A stretch of DNA of 64,000 nt from Paramesorhizobium sp049065735 (GCF_049065735.1 NZ_JBAKHD010000001.1:496001-560000), one strand, 5' to 3'; shown: positions 24,219 to 38,392, numbered from the stretch's first letter. The notes: generated by a model not told the origin, from the sequence alone. A program made the numbers and translations.

Positions 24219-25094
24219 ATGGGATTTTGGCTGATCGCTCTATTTCTGACGCTTGCCGCTACGCTTGCCGTTCTCCTGCCGCTGACGCGCAAGAGGGCGC
24301 CGGGTTCTGCTGCCGGGCCATATGACATCGAAGTCTACCGCGACCAGATGCGTGAAGTGGAGGCTGACGCCGCCCGTGGCCTGATCGATCCGCAGAGCGC
24401 GGAGGAAGCGCGCGCCGAGATCGGCCGCCGCCTGTTGCGCGCCGGGCAGGAGGCGGAGCAGGCACCCGCGGCGGGGCAAGGCGAGCGCTGGACCGTGCTC
24501 GCCGCTGTTCTCTCCGTGCCGCTGGTCGCGTGGGGCCTCTATGGTCTCACCGGCTCGCCTGATCTTCCGTCCGAGCCGCTGGCGAGCCGGGCTGCGCAAA
24601 GGCCGGTGGAAAGCTCGGTCGGCGATCTGATCGCGCGGGCGGAGGCGCATTTGAAGCAGAATCCCGACGATGGGCGCGGGTGGGATGTGCTCGCTCCGAT
24701 CTATCTGCGCCTCGGCCGGTTCGAGGACGCGGTCAACGCCTACCGCGCCGCTATCAGGCTGCAGGGCGAATCGGCGGAGCGCGCGCTCGGCCTCGGGCAG
24801 GCATTGACGGCCGCCGCCGGCGGCACGGCCACGGAAGAAGCGCAGGAACAATTGGATAGCGCCGCGGCGCAGATAAATGCGATGGTCGCTGGGCTTGACG
24901 CACGGCTGGCGCAGAACCCTGACGATCTCGACGGCTGGAAGCGTCTCGTCCGCTCCTATCTGGTGCTGAATCGCCGCGACGACGCTGCCTCCGCCCTGAA
25001 GCGGGGCAGCGAGGCGCTGGCGCCGGAAAAGCGCAACGACCTCATCGCTTTCGCCAGGAGGCTCGGATTGGAGTTGACGGAGGCAAAACCATGA
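24219..25094 (+). CDS. ccmI: Cytochrome c maturation protein CcmI (CycH)
   Basis: 291 residues. An N-terminal membrane helix (GFWLIALFLTLAATLAVLLPL), the signature DIEVYRDQMREVEADAARGLIDPQSAEEARAEIGRRLL, a second membrane helix (WTVLAAVLSVPLVAWGLYGL), then TPR repeats (GRGWDVLAPIYLRLGRFEDAVNAYRAAIRL, DDLDGWKRLVRSYLVLNRRDDAASAL). CcmI is the apocytochrome chaperone that delivers substrate to the CcmFH haem ligase. It overlaps ccmE by 4 nt and heads ccmI-E-F-H (cycHJKL), the conserved rhizobial operon. Confidence 0.92.
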   Translation: MGFWLIALFLTLAATLAVLLPLTRKRAPGSAAGPYDIEVYRDQMREVEADAARGLIDPQSAEEARAEIGRRLLRAGQEAEQAPAAGQGERWTVLAAVLSVPLVAWGLYGLTGSPDLPSEPLASRAAQRPVESSVGDLIARAEAHLKQNPDDGRGWDVLAPIYLRLGRFEDAVNAYRAAIRLQGESAERALGLGQALTAAAGGTATEEAQEQLDSAAAQINAMVAGLDARLAQNPDDLDGWKRLVRSYLVLNRRDDAASALKRGSEALAPEKRNDLIAFARRLGLELTEAKP

Positions 25095-25537
25095 GCCGCA
25101 AACAGAAGCGCCTTGCCGTGATATCAGGCGCGCTGGCCGTTCTGGGTCTGGCGGTGGCGCTGGTGCTCGTCGCGTTCAGCCAGGATATACGCTATTTTCG
25201 CATGCCCGACGATTTGACCGCGGAGGATATGGCCTCCGGCGCGCGGTTCCGCCTGGGCGGGCTCGTGGAAAAGGGGACGGTTGTGCGTGGTGCCGGTACA
25301 CGGGTGGAATTTTCCGTCACCGACACGATTAGAAGCGTGAAAGTCGTCTATGACGGTATCCTGCCCGATCTTTTCCGCGAGGAGCAGGGCGTGGTGACCG
25401 AAGGCCGTTTCAATCCGGACGGCGTCTTCGTCGCCGATAGCGTCCTCGCCAAGCATGACGAGCGGTATATGCCCAAGGAAGTCGCCGATGGCTTGAAGGA
25501 GAAGGGCCTCTGGCAGCATACGGAAGAGGCACGGTGA
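25091..25537 (+). CDS. ccmE: Haem chaperone CcmE (CycJ)
   Basis: 148 residues. A membrane anchor (LAVISGALAVLGLAVALVLVAF) precedes a beta-barrel OB-fold domain, with FRLGGLVEKGTV and VVYDGILPDLFREEQGVV motifs. The covalent haem ligand H122 and nearby Y126 are in LAKHDERYMPKE. It carries haem in the periplasm from CcmABCD to CcmFH. It overlaps ccmI by 4 nt. Repeat B5 separates it from ccmF. Confidence 0.94.
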   Translation: MSRKQKRLAVISGALAVLGLAVALVLVAFSQDIRYFRMPDDLTAEDMASGARFRLGGLVEKGTVVRGAGTRVEFSVTDTIRSVKVVYDGILPDLFREEQGVVTEGRFNPDGVFVADSVLAKHDERYMPKEVADGLKEKGLWQHTEEAR

Positions 25538-25558
25538 GATGGAGATGTCGGCGTCTGG

Positions 25559-25720
25559 ACACCCCCCTCTGCCCTGCCGGGCATCTCCCCCCCAAGGGGG
25601 GAGATCGGCTTTCATCGATGACGGCGCCCTATCGTGCGACCTTGACGATTGGCGGAAGCGGGACTCCCATCTAATCTCCCCCCTTGTGGGGGAGATGTCC
25701 GGCAGGACAGAGGGGGGTAG
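25559..25720. repeat. Family B palindromic element, copy B5 (splits ccmE and ccmF)
   Basis: About 162 bp. Arms CCCCCCTCTGCCCTGCCGGG and GTCCGGCAGGACAGAGGGGG; the interior contains TTGACGATTGGCGGAAGCGG, closely matching B6. Confidence 0.9.
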
Positions 25721-25762
25721 GAGCGACTGGGCGGCTTCAACGAAATGTAAAGGGCGCCACGC

Positions 25763-27757
25763 ATGACCGCCGAAATCGGACAATTCGCGCTTGCCCTGGC
25801 GCTGGCGCTTTCGCTGGTGCAGTCGGTGCTGCCTGTCATCGGCGCGCGGCGGCGCGATGTCAGGATGATGGGGGTCGCCGCGCCGACCGCCATTGCCGTC
25901 TTCGCCTTCATCGCGCTGGCTTTCGCCGTGCTGGTCCACGCCTATGTCGTCTCGGATTTCTCCGTGCTCAACGTGGTCGAGAACTCACATTCGCAGAAGC
26001 CGCTCCTTTATAAGATCACCGGCGTCTGGGGCAATCACGAAGGCTCCATGCTGCTCTGGGTGATGATCCTTGCCTTTTTCAGCGCGCTGGTCGCCGCCTT
26101 CGGCAACAATCTGCCCCCGTCGCTCAAGGCCAACGTGCTGGCCGTGCAGGGCTGGGTCGCGACGGCCTTTCTTCTCTTCATCGTCGCCACCTCCAATCCC
26201 TTCGCCCGCATCAGCCCCGCGCCGCTGGAGGGGCAGGATCTGAACCCGATCCTGCAGGATATCGGCCTCGCCGTGCATCCGCCGCTGCTTTATCTCGGCT
26301 ATGTCGGCTTTTCGGTGTGCTTCTCCTTTGCCGTCGCGGCGTTGATCGAGGGCCGTCTCGACGCGGCCTGGGCGCGCTGGGTAAGGCCTTGGACGCTCGC
26401 CGCATGGATGTTCCTGACCGGCGGCATCGCGGTTGGCTCCTACTGGGCGTATTACGAGCTCGGCTGGGGCGGCTGGTGGTTCTGGGACCCGGTGGAGAAT
26501 GCCTCCTTCATGCCATGGCTCGCCGGTACGGCGCTGCTGCATTCGGCGCTGGTGATGGAAAAGCGATCGGCCCTGAAAATCTGGACGGTGCTGCTGGCGC
26601 TTCTCACATTTTCGCTGTCGCTGCTTGGCACCTTCCTGGTGCGCTCGGGCGTGTTGACCTCGGTCCACTCCTTCGCCACCGATCCGGGGCGCGGCCTCTT
26701 CATCCTCGCCATCCTCACGCTCTTCATCGGCGGCTCGCTGGCGCTCTTTGCGCTGCGGGCGCAAAGTCTCGCAAGCGGCGGCCTGTTCCAGCCTGTCTCG
26801 CGTGAGGGTTCGCTGGTCCTCAACAATCTGTTCCTGACAACAGCGGCGGCAACTGTGCTCATCGGTACGCTTTACCCGTTACTGCTGGAGGCGCTGACCG
26901 GCGATAAGATTTCCGTCGGCGCGCCCTTCTTCAACATGACCTTCGGCCCGCTGATGATCCCGCTCCTCGCCGCTGTGCCGTTCGGCCCGCTGCTGGCGTG
27001 GAAGCGCGGCGATCTCTTGGGAGTGGCGCAGCGGCTGATGACGGCCTTTGCCCTGGCGCTCCTCGCTGTCGGGTTCGTGCTCTATCGCACCTCGGCGGGA
27101 GAAGTGCTCGCCGCCTTCGGCATCGGGCTCGCCGTCTGGGTGATGCTTGGAAGCCTGACGGATATTGCCCTGAAAGCGGGCCTCGGCAAGGTACCTGTCC
27201 GCACCGCCTTCGCGAGGCTGGTCGGCCTGCCGCGCTCGGTCTTCGGCACGGCGCTCGCTCATTTCGGCCTCGGCGTCACCCTGCTCGGCATTGTCGGCGT
27301 CACCACCTTTGGGACGGAGCAGGTGGTGGCGATGAAGCCGGGCGATATCGTCCCCGTGGCAGGCTATCAGCTGCGCTATGAGGGGCTCGCCGCCGCTAGT
27401 GGCCCGAATTACATGGAAGAGCAGGGCCGCTTCACCCTTATGGACAGCGCCGCGCGCCCGGTCGACACGATCATATCCGCCAAGCGCTTCTATCCGGCCC
27501 GGCGCATGCCGACCACGGAGGCGGGCATCGTCACCCACGGGTTCAACCAGTATTATCTCTCGCTGGGCGATGGCCTCGCCGATGGCGGCACCGTCGTCCG
27601 CATCTGGTGGAAGCCGCTGGTGACGCTGATCTGGCTCGGCGCGCTGGCGATGATGCTCGGCGGCTTCGTCTCCCTCCTCGACCGCCGCCTGCGGGTAGGC
27701 GCTCCGGCACGGCGCAAGGCTGCGCGGGCGGGGAATGCGGAGGTGGCGGTGTCATGA
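25763..27757 (+). CDS. ccmF: Haem lyase subunit CcmF (CycK)
   Basis: 664 residues, a polytopic inner-membrane protein with many hydrophobic helices. The WWD haem-handling domain is GWGGWWFWDPVENASFMPWL, and conserved VWGNHEGSMLLWVMIL and LGTFLVRSGVLTSVHSFATDP are present. CcmF with CcmH ligates haem to the CXXCH motif of apocytochromes. It overlaps ccmH by 4 nt. Length is normal. Confidence 0.96.
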   Translation: MTAEIGQFALALALALSLVQSVLPVIGARRRDVRMMGVAAPTAIAVFAFIALAFAVLVHAYVVSDFSVLNVVENSHSQKPLLYKITGVWGNHEGSMLLWVMILAFFSALVAAFGNNLPPSLKANVLAVQGWVATAFLLFIVATSNPFARISPAPLEGQDLNPILQDIGLAVHPPLLYLGYVGFSVCFSFAVAALIEGRLDAAWARWVRPWTLAAWMFLTGGIAVGSYWAYYELGWGGWWFWDPVENASFMPWLAGTALLHSALVMEKRSALKIWTVLLALLTFSLSLLGTFLVRSGVLTSVHSFATDPGRGLFILAILTLFIGGSLALFALRAQSLASGGLFQPVSREGSLVLNNLFLTTAAATVLIGTLYPLLLEALTGDKISVGAPFFNMTFGPLMIPLLAAVPFGPLLAWKRGDLLGVAQRLMTAFALALLAVGFVLYRTSAGEVLAAFGIGLAVWVMLGSLTDIALKAGLGKVPVRTAFARLVGLPRSVFGTALAHFGLGVTLLGIVGVTTFGTEQVVAMKPGDIVPVAGYQLRYEGLAAASGPNYMEEQGRFTLMDSAARPVDTIISAKRFYPARRMPTTEAGIVTHGFNQYYLSLGDGLADGGTVVRIWWKPLVTLIWLGALAMMLGGFVSLLDRRLRVGAPARRKAARAGNAEVAVS

Positions 27758-28284
27758 AGGAGGGCAGAATGGAAAGCTTGGCGCGAGGGGCGCTGTCCCG
27801 CCGACGTTTTCGCTTCACCCCCAAATCCCTCAGCGCCGCCCTTGCCCTAACCCTCCTCGCAGCCACCGCCGCTCACGCTGTCACCCCCGACGAGATCCTC
27901 CCAGACCCCACATTGGAGAGCCGCGCGCGTGCCATTTCGGCGGAGCTGCGCTGCATGGTGTGCCAGAACCAGTCCATCGACGATTCCAATGCCGAGCTCG
28001 CCAAGGATCTGCGCGTTCTCGTGCGTGACCGGCTGAAGGCGGGGGATAGTGACGAGCAGGTCCTCGATTTCATCGTGGCGCGGTATGGCGAGTTCGTGCT
28101 GCTGAAACCCCGGCTTGAAACCAGGACCATTCTGCTCTGGAGCTTCCCGGTGGTGGTTTTGCTCATCGGCGGCGGATTTCTTCTTGCCGCGTCGCGGCGA
28201 AGGCCCGCTGTTGAGGCCGTTCCACTCTCGGATGAGGAGCGCCGCAAACTGGCCGCGATCCTGGATGATAAGGATCCCCGATAG
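27754..28284 (+). CDS. ccmH: Cytochrome c maturation thioredoxin-like CcmH (CycL)
   Basis: 176 residues from the ATG at 27754, overlapping ccmF by 4 nt; a later ATG at 27769 is an alternative. A signal segment (ALALTLLAATAAHA) is followed by the periplasmic domain with LRCMVCQNQSIDDSNAELA. C67 and C70 are the redox pair that reduces apocytochrome cysteines. A C-terminal membrane helix (LLWSFPVVVLLIGGGFLLAA) anchors it. This is the short CcmH (CycL) form; the TPR part is the separate CcmI. Confidence 0.93.
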   Translation: MKEGRMESLARGALSRRRFRFTPKSLSAALALTLLAATAAHAVTPDEILPDPTLESRARAISAELRCMVCQNQSIDDSNAELAKDLRVLVRDRLKAGDSDEQVLDFIVARYGEFVLLKPRLETRTILLWSFPVVVLLIGGGFLLAASRRRPAVEAVPLSDEERRKLAAILDDKDPR

Positions 28285-28331
28285 GTTTAAATAGAAACGT
28301 CGGCTCCAACCTTACGAAACTTTCATCTTGC

Positions 28332-28357
28332 GGAAATTTGCCGGTAAGGTTGCCGTT
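28332..28357 (+). promoter_or_regulatory. Candidate ECF (EcfG/RpoE2-type) promoter upstream of htrA
   Basis: GGAAA at 28332-28336 and CGTT at 28354-28357 are separated by 17 nt, close to the GGAAC-N16/17-CGTT consensus of the alphaproteobacterial general stress sigma factor. It lies 90 nt before the htrA start. The -35 differs by one base from consensus. Confidence 0.3.
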
Positions 28358-28446
28358 AGTATCTATGGCGCACAATGCCCATCTAGAGCGTGATGCGGCG
28401 CAATGCCCTTCCGTGCCAGCCTATCCTTTTGCCCAAGGAGTTTCTG

Positions 28447-29967
28447 ATGTCGAAAGAAAAGTCTCCGTCTGTGTACCGCAAAAGCTTGTATGCGGTCGCG
28501 CTGACCTCGGCGCTTGCCGGTGCCGTCCTGGCGAATGGGCCGCTCAGCACCGTGATGCGCGCCTATGCCGAGCCCGTCACCGTGACGGCGCCCGCCCAGC
28601 CCGGCTTTGCCGATCTGGTGGAAAAGGTTCGTCCCGCCGTGGTCAGCGTTCGCGTCGATAGCGACAAGCAGCCGGACACCAGTGATAGCATACCGGGCTT
28701 CTTCTCCGCGCCGGGCTTCGATCAGCTTCCCGATAATCATCCCCTGAAGCGCTTCTTCCGCGAGTTCGGCCAGGATGGCGAGACGAAGCGTCCCGGCAAG
28801 CCGCGTCCGCGTCGCGAGCGTCCGGTCGCTCAGGGCTCCGGCTTTTTCATCTCCGAGGACGGCTATATCGTCACCAACAACCATGTCGTGTCCGATGGCA
28901 ACGCCTATTCGGTGGTCCTGCAGGACGGAACCGAGCTGCCCGCCAAGCTGATCGGCACCGATCCGCGCACCGACCTCGCGGTCCTGAAGGTCGACGACGC
29001 CAAGCGGAAATTCACCTATGTGGCGCTCGGCGATGACAAGAATGTCCGCGTCGGCGATTGGGTCGTCGCCGTGGGCAATCCGTTCGGCCTTGGCGGCACC
29101 GTGACGGCGGGCATCGTGTCGGCGCTTGGCCGCGATATCAACGCCGGTCCCTATGACGATTTCATCCAGATCGATGCGTCGGTGAACCGCGGCAATTCCG
29201 GCGGCCCGACCTTCAACCAGCAGGGCCAGGTGATCGGCATCAACACCGCCATCTTCTCGCCATCGGGCGGCAGCGTCGGCATCGCCTTCGCCATTCCCGC
29301 CTCGACGGCCAAGACCGTGGTTGACCAGATCATCAAGACCGGCCATGTCCAGCGCGGCTGGATCGGCGTGAGCATCCAGCCGGTCAGCAAGGAGATTGCC
29401 GAGTCGCTGGGCCTTGCCGAGCCGAAGGGCGCTCTCATCGCCGAGCCGCAGGCTAACGGCCCGGCCGCCAAGGCGGGCATCGAGGCGGGCGACGTCGTCA
29501 CCGCCGTCAATGGCGAGCCCATTGAGGATTCGCGCGATCTCGCCCGCAAGGTTGCGGCCATCGCCCCCGGCAGCAAGGCGGAACTGACCATCTGGCGCAA
29601 GAACGCAGCCAAGACCATCAGCGTCACCGTCGGCACCATGCCGAAGGAACTGGCGGAGACCCCCGCCGGGCGGCCGACCCTGCCTCAGGATTCCGAATCG
29701 CTGAATTCTTATGGGCTCACCGTCGTTCCCTCGGAAGACGGCAAGGGCGTTGTGGTCACGGATGTCGATCCGGACAGCGACGCGGCGGACAAGGGCATCA
29801 GCTCCGGCGATGTCATCGTCAGCGTCAACAACAAACCGGTGAAGGACGTTAGCGATATCAATGCTGCGATCAAGGAGGCAAAAAAGGCTGGGCGCAAGGC
29901 CATCCTGCTCCAGATCGTGACCAACGACCAGAGCCGCTTCGTAGCGCTTCCGATCGCCGAGGGCTAG
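28447..29967 (+). CDS. htrA: Periplasmic serine protease/chaperone HtrA (DegP, Do family)
   Basis: 506 residues from the ATG at 28447, with AAGGAG 8 nt upstream. A signal-like N-terminus (SLYAVALTSALAGAVLANG) is followed by the protease domain with H146 (VTNNHVV), D176 (RTDLAVLKV) and S251 (RGNSGGPTF). Two PDZ domains follow (about 300-390 and 410-500). It degrades or refolds damaged envelope proteins. It follows ccmH as in the conserved cycHJKL-degP order, with its own 160-bp leader and possible stress promoter. The next genes are a two-component system. Confidence 0.95.
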   Translation: MSKEKSPSVYRKSLYAVALTSALAGAVLANGPLSTVMRAYAEPVTVTAPAQPGFADLVEKVRPAVVSVRVDSDKQPDTSDSIPGFFSAPGFDQLPDNHPLKRFFREFGQDGETKRPGKPRPRRERPVAQGSGFFISEDGYIVTNNHVVSDGNAYSVVLQDGTELPAKLIGTDPRTDLAVLKVDDAKRKFTYVALGDDKNVRVGDWVVAVGNPFGLGGTVTAGIVSALGRDINAGPYDDFIQIDASVNRGNSGGPTFNQQGQVIGINTAIFSPSGGSVGIAFAIPASTAKTVVDQIIKTGHVQRGWIGVSIQPVSKEIAESLGLAEPKGALIAEPQANGPAAKAGIEAGDVVTAVNGEPIEDSRDLARKVAAIAPGSKAELTIWRKNAAKTISVTVGTMPKELAETPAGRPTLPQDSESLNSYGLTVVPSEDGKGVVVTDVDPDSDAADKGISSGDVIVSVNNKPVKDVSDINAAIKEAKKAGRKAILLQIVTNDQSRFVALPIAEG

Positions 29968-30049
29968 GCGAGGTGCCGGGGACTTGTTTCCAGTCTTCCG
30001 TCCCTGGCATCCCCCACGGTTGGGCAGGCGTATCGGATAAGCGCAGGGC

Positions 30050-30085
30050 AGCGGGCTACAAGCGGCCCGCTGCCCGCTGCCCGCT
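30050..30085 (+). terminator. GC-rich hairpin downstream of htrA
   Basis: CAGCGGGC and GCCCGCTG pair around a short loop (TACAAGCG) within 30050-30078, extended by a second GCCCGCTG copy. There is no U-run. It may stabilise or terminate the htrA transcript. Confidence 0.4.
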
Positions 30086-30088
30086 TGA

Positions 30089-30147
30089 TAAGGGAGTAGG
30101 TGAGTAAGGGAATAGGGGAGTAAGTGCTTCACCGACATACTCCCTTA
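30089..30147. repeat. Family D octamer palindrome, copy D1 (short form)
   Basis: 59 bp. It starts TAAGGGAGTAGGTGAGTAAG and ends ACTCCCTTA. Left arm octamers AGGGAATA/GGGGAGTA face a shortened right arm. It shares its first 20 bases almost exactly with D2 and D4. Confidence 0.85.
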
Positions 30148-30192
30148 TTCTACGCCTGTCCGGACATGACATTCCAATTATGATCGGCCTCC

Positions 30193-30891
30193 ATGAAGAT
30201 CCTCATCATCGAAGACGACCGTGAAGCGGCCCGGTATCTGGAAAAGGCTTTCGCCGAGGCGGGCCATGCCGCCGATATCGCTGGCGATGGCGAGACGGGC
30301 TATGCGCTGGCCGAGAGCGGCAAATATGATGTACTGATCATCGATCGGATGCTCCCGCGCCGCGACGGGCTTGCCGTCATTGCCGGCCTGCGTGCCAGGG
30401 GCGACGAGACGCCGGCGCTGATCCTTTCCGCGCTCGGCCAGGTGGATGACCGCGTGACGGGCCTGCGCGCCGGTGGCGATGATTATCTGACAAAGCCTTA
30501 TGCCTTCTCCGAGCTTCTGGCGCGCGTCGAGGTGCTGCAGCGCCGCTCCAGCCCGCGGGAGGCGGACACGATCTACCGCGTCGGCGATCTCGAGCTCGAC
30601 CGTCTGGCCCATACGGCGCGACGGGGCGGGACCGATATCGTCCTCCAGCCGCGCGAGTTTCGCTTGCTCGAATATCTGATGCGCCATGCGGGGCAGGTGG
30701 TGACCCGCACTATGCTTCTCGAAAATGTCTGGGACTATCATTTCGACCCCCAGACCAACGTCATCGACGTCCATATCTCCCGCCTGCGCGGCAAGATCGA
30801 GAAGGGCTTCAAGACGCCGCTGCTCCATACCGTGCGCGGCGCGGGCTATGTGCTGAAAGCCGCGTCCGGCTCCACCGTCGAGGACGCCTGA
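30193..30891 (+). CDS. OmpR-family response regulator
   Basis: 232 residues. The receiver domain has IIEDDREAARYL, phosphoacceptor Asp about 51 in VLIIDRMLPRRDG and YLTKPYAFSELLARVEVL. The DNA-binding winged helix includes IVLQPREFRLLEYLMRHAGQVVTRTMLLENVWDYHFDPQTNVIDVHISRLRGKIE, typical of the CzcR/QseB branch. It shares one base with the next gene, its cognate kinase. The triad htrA-regulator-kinase followed by glnE is common in Rhizobiales, suggesting an envelope signal, but I cannot assign a specific name or regulon. Confidence 0.88.
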   Translation: MKILIIEDDREAARYLEKAFAEAGHAADIAGDGETGYALAESGKYDVLIIDRMLPRRDGLAVIAGLRARGDETPALILSALGQVDDRVTGLRAGGDDYLTKPYAFSELLARVEVLQRRSSPREADTIYRVGDLELDRLAHTARRGGTDIVLQPREFRLLEYLMRHAGQVVTRTMLLENVWDYHFDPQTNVIDVHISRLRGKIEKGFKTPLLHTVRGAGYVLKAASGSTVEDA

Positions 30892-32285
30892 TGGGCCGCG
30901 TCGCCGCCCTGATGCGCACGACGGCGGCGCGATTGTCCGCGCTCTATCTCCTGCTTTTCATGCTGGGGGCCATCGCGCTCGTCATCTATATGAGCAAGCT
31001 CTCGGTCTCGCTCCTGACCGGCCAGACCGAGCAGGCGCTGAGCGAGGAGGTTGCCAGCATCGGCGCGGCCTATAACAGGGGCGGCATTTCGGCGCTGGTG
31101 CGCACCATCGACCGCCGTGCCCGCCAGCCGGGCGCCTATCTCTATCTCGTCACCGATTCCGTGGGGCAGATCCTCGCCGGCAATGTCGAGAGCCTAGAAC
31201 CCGGCGTGCTCGATACGAACGGCATGGTCGAGCGCGCCTTTACCTATCAACGCTATGGCGAGCGCAATGCCACCAGCGTCCACAAGGCCATCGCCATCGT
31301 CATTGCTCTGCCCAACGGCATGCGGGTGCTGGTCGGGCGCGATCTGAGCGAGCCGGAGCACTTTCTTGGCATTGTGCGCCGTGCGCTCATGCTGGCGCTG
31401 GGGCTGATGGGCGTCGGCGCGTTCCTGATCTGGTATTTCGTAGGCCGCCGCGCGCTCATCCGCATCGACCAGCTGTCATCTGCCTCGCATCGCATCATGG
31501 AGGGCGACTTGACGGGGCGTCTGCCGGTTTCCGGATCGGGCGACGAGTTCGACCGCCTGTCGGGCAGTCTTAACGCCATGCTGGGCCGCATCCAGGAACT
31601 GAATGACGGGCTGCGGCAGGTTTCCGACAACATCGCCCACGATCTGAAAACGCCGCTGACGCGCCTGCGCAACCGTGCCGAGGCGACGCTGGCAGGCGGC
31701 AGCGACACGAAGGATTATCGCGCCGCGCTGGAGGATATCATCGCCGAGTCGGACCAGATGATCCGCACCTTCAATGCCATCCTGATGATTTCGCGGCTGG
31801 AAGCGGGCTATTCCAGCGAGAACATGCAGATCATGCCCGCCGCGCCCATTCTGCGCGACGTGGCCGATCTCTACGAGCCGGTGGCGGAAGATGCGGGCGT
31901 GGCGCTGTCCTTGGGCGATCTCGATGAAACGCCCTTGCGCATCAATAGAGAACTCGTCGGCCAGACCGTCTCGAACCTCGTCGACAACGCCATCAAATAC
32001 GCCGCCGGAGAGGGTGCAGCGGTCACGCTCTCCATGGAGCAGCAGGATAAGAATCTGCTGATCGTCGTCGCGGATAATGGCCCCGGCATCCCCGAGGAAC
32101 AGCACGACCGCGTAACCGAGCGCTTCGTCCGCCTCGAGGAAAGCCGCACCCAGCCGGGCCTGGGATTAGGTCTCAGCCTTGCCAAGGCAGTGATGAAATT
32201 GCACGGTGGGAGTCTGAGGCTGGAGGACAACAAACCGGGCTTGAGGGCGGTGCTGGTGTTTCCGGTGCCGGAGAATGGTGGGTGA
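30891..32285 (+). CDS. Sensor histidine kinase partner of the htrA-linked regulator
   Basis: 464 residues. Membrane helix 1 (LSALYLLLFMLGAIALVIYM), a periplasmic domain of about 130 residues, membrane helix 2 (ALMLALGLMGVGAFLIWYFV), then HAMP (ASHRIMEGDLTGRLPVSGSGDEFDRLSGSLNAML). H-box DNIAHDLKTPLTRLRNRAE, N-box VSNLVDNAIKYA, and G-boxes VVADNGPGIPEEQ and QPGLGLGLSLAKAV are all present. The start overlaps the regulator gene, so the two are co-translated. The kinase appears fully functional; the signal is unknown. Confidence 0.88.
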   Translation: MGRVAALMRTTAARLSALYLLLFMLGAIALVIYMSKLSVSLLTGQTEQALSEEVASIGAAYNRGGISALVRTIDRRARQPGAYLYLVTDSVGQILAGNVESLEPGVLDTNGMVERAFTYQRYGERNATSVHKAIAIVIALPNGMRVLVGRDLSEPEHFLGIVRRALMLALGLMGVGAFLIWYFVGRRALIRIDQLSSASHRIMEGDLTGRLPVSGSGDEFDRLSGSLNAMLGRIQELNDGLRQVSDNIAHDLKTPLTRLRNRAEATLAGGSDTKDYRAALEDIIAESDQMIRTFNAILMISRLEAGYSSENMQIMPAAPILRDVADLYEPVAEDAGVALSLGDLDETPLRINRELVGQTVSNLVDNAIKYAAGEGAAVTLSMEQQDKNLLIVVADNGPGIPEEQHDRVTERFVRLEESRTQPGLGLGLSLAKAVMKLHGGSLRLEDNKPGLRAVLVFPVPENGG

Positions 32286-32311
32286 GGTAAATGGAAGCGT
32301 CGCATGATGCC

Positions 32312-32472
32312 GGCTCGCGCTCTCCCTCCCCCTTGCGGGGAGGGTGGCCCAAAGGGTCGGGTGGGGGTGGTGACGTTTGCGCGACGGTCTTCGAAGCAAG
32401 CGTACACGTCACCACCCCCATCCGCCCGCTAACGCGGGCACCTTCCCCGCAAGGGGGAAGGAGGGTGCGAGC
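32312..32472. repeat. Family A element A9 (inverted orientation)
   Basis: About 161 bp. It is in the opposite orientation to most copies: the CTCCCTCCCCCTTGCGGGGA half carrying CCCAAAGGGTCGGG comes first, the core reads GTGACGTTTGCGCGACGGTC, and the CCCGCTAACGCGGG half comes last, ending GGGGGAAGGAGGG. Confidence 0.86.
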
Positions 32473-32542
32473 TCGGCCCGCCAGGATAGAGGCAACGTAA
32501 AGCGCCGATATTTCAATGATATAAAAAAGGGGAAAGAACATC

Positions 32543-35485
<2,943 letters not shown>

Positions 35486-35542
35486 TCGCTCCACAGCCGC
35501 CCGCGTCGCGTTCATGATGCGGGTATTCCATTGGGGGCGTCG

Positions 35543-35632
35543 ATGAAAACCGTCACGGACATTGAAGAAAAAGAGGAGATCGGTCTGGTCGCTCCACAGG
35601 ATAGCGAAGACGTTCCTTCCTGGGACGATTAA
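35543..35632 (+). CDS. Possible 29-residue acidic peptide
   Basis: The ATG at 35543 has GGGGG 5 nt upstream and an open frame of 29 codons to TAA. The peptide begins MKTVTDIEEKEEIGLV and ends PSWDD; about 11 of 29 residues are acidic. No family is recognised and it is too short for codon statistics. It lies 57 nt after glnE on the same strand and before the family E repeat. Confidence 0.3.
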   Translation: MKTVTDIEEKEEIGLVAPQDSEDVPSWDD

Positions 35633-35667
35633 GGTTCGTCATATTTTGATGCTGTCAGTGCCAAGCG

Positions 35668-35757
35668 CCTTCGTGGTTCGAGGCAGTTCCCGCTGCGCCC
35701 TTCATCCTCATGGTGAGGTGCGGAGCAAAGCGGAGCCTCGAACCACGAGGGTGAAGG
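35668..35757. repeat. Family E palindromic element
   Basis: About 90 bp. CCTTCGTGGTTCGAGGC and GCCTCGAACCACGAGGGTGA form inverted ends, with an interior of CGCCCTTCATCCTCATGGTG and GTGCGGAGCAAAGCGGA. This type is widespread in Rhizobiales. It lies between glnE and the 3' end of the PleC-like kinase gene. Confidence 0.75.
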
Positions 35758-35791
35758 GATCGTTTGGCGCTGTTTATGAATGCCGGGCGCT

Positions 35792-38137
<2,346 letters not shown>

Positions 38138-38241
38138 CCCCTGGCCCCTCTAAGCTGGAACTTTCCCTTGAAAGCGATTCGGGACGCCGCACATCCGAAC
38201 CAAGGCCAATGAATCAAAACCGATTCGGCCTGTCCAGTCTT

Positions 38242-38256
38242 TTAATAAAATTTTAA
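38242..38256. promoter_or_regulatory. CtrA binding site upstream of pleC-like gene
   Basis: TTAA (38242-38245), seven bases TAAAATT, TTAA (38253-38256): a perfect match to the full CtrA box TTAA-N7-TTAA. It lies 105 bp upstream of the start codon at 38137, in an AT-rich patch in otherwise GC-rich DNA. The spacing suits promoter control of the kinase gene. Confidence 0.7.
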
Positions 38257-38392
38257 TCAGAGCCGAGGGTGATTCGGGCAGGATGGTTGTGCTTTTAATG
38301 TAATTCTCGTAAAAAGGGAATTGGGTGTCGGGCGTGTTTGTGCCGTTTCGTTACAGCCGACATTTCTAAACGGAACGGTCGGCGCGCTGCAA
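38257..38392. other. Intergenic sequence between the CtrA box and repeat B6
   Basis: 136 bp with no open frame worth reporting. It may contain upstream promoter elements for the pleC-like gene, but I see no further recognisable site or terminator. Confidence 0.3.
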
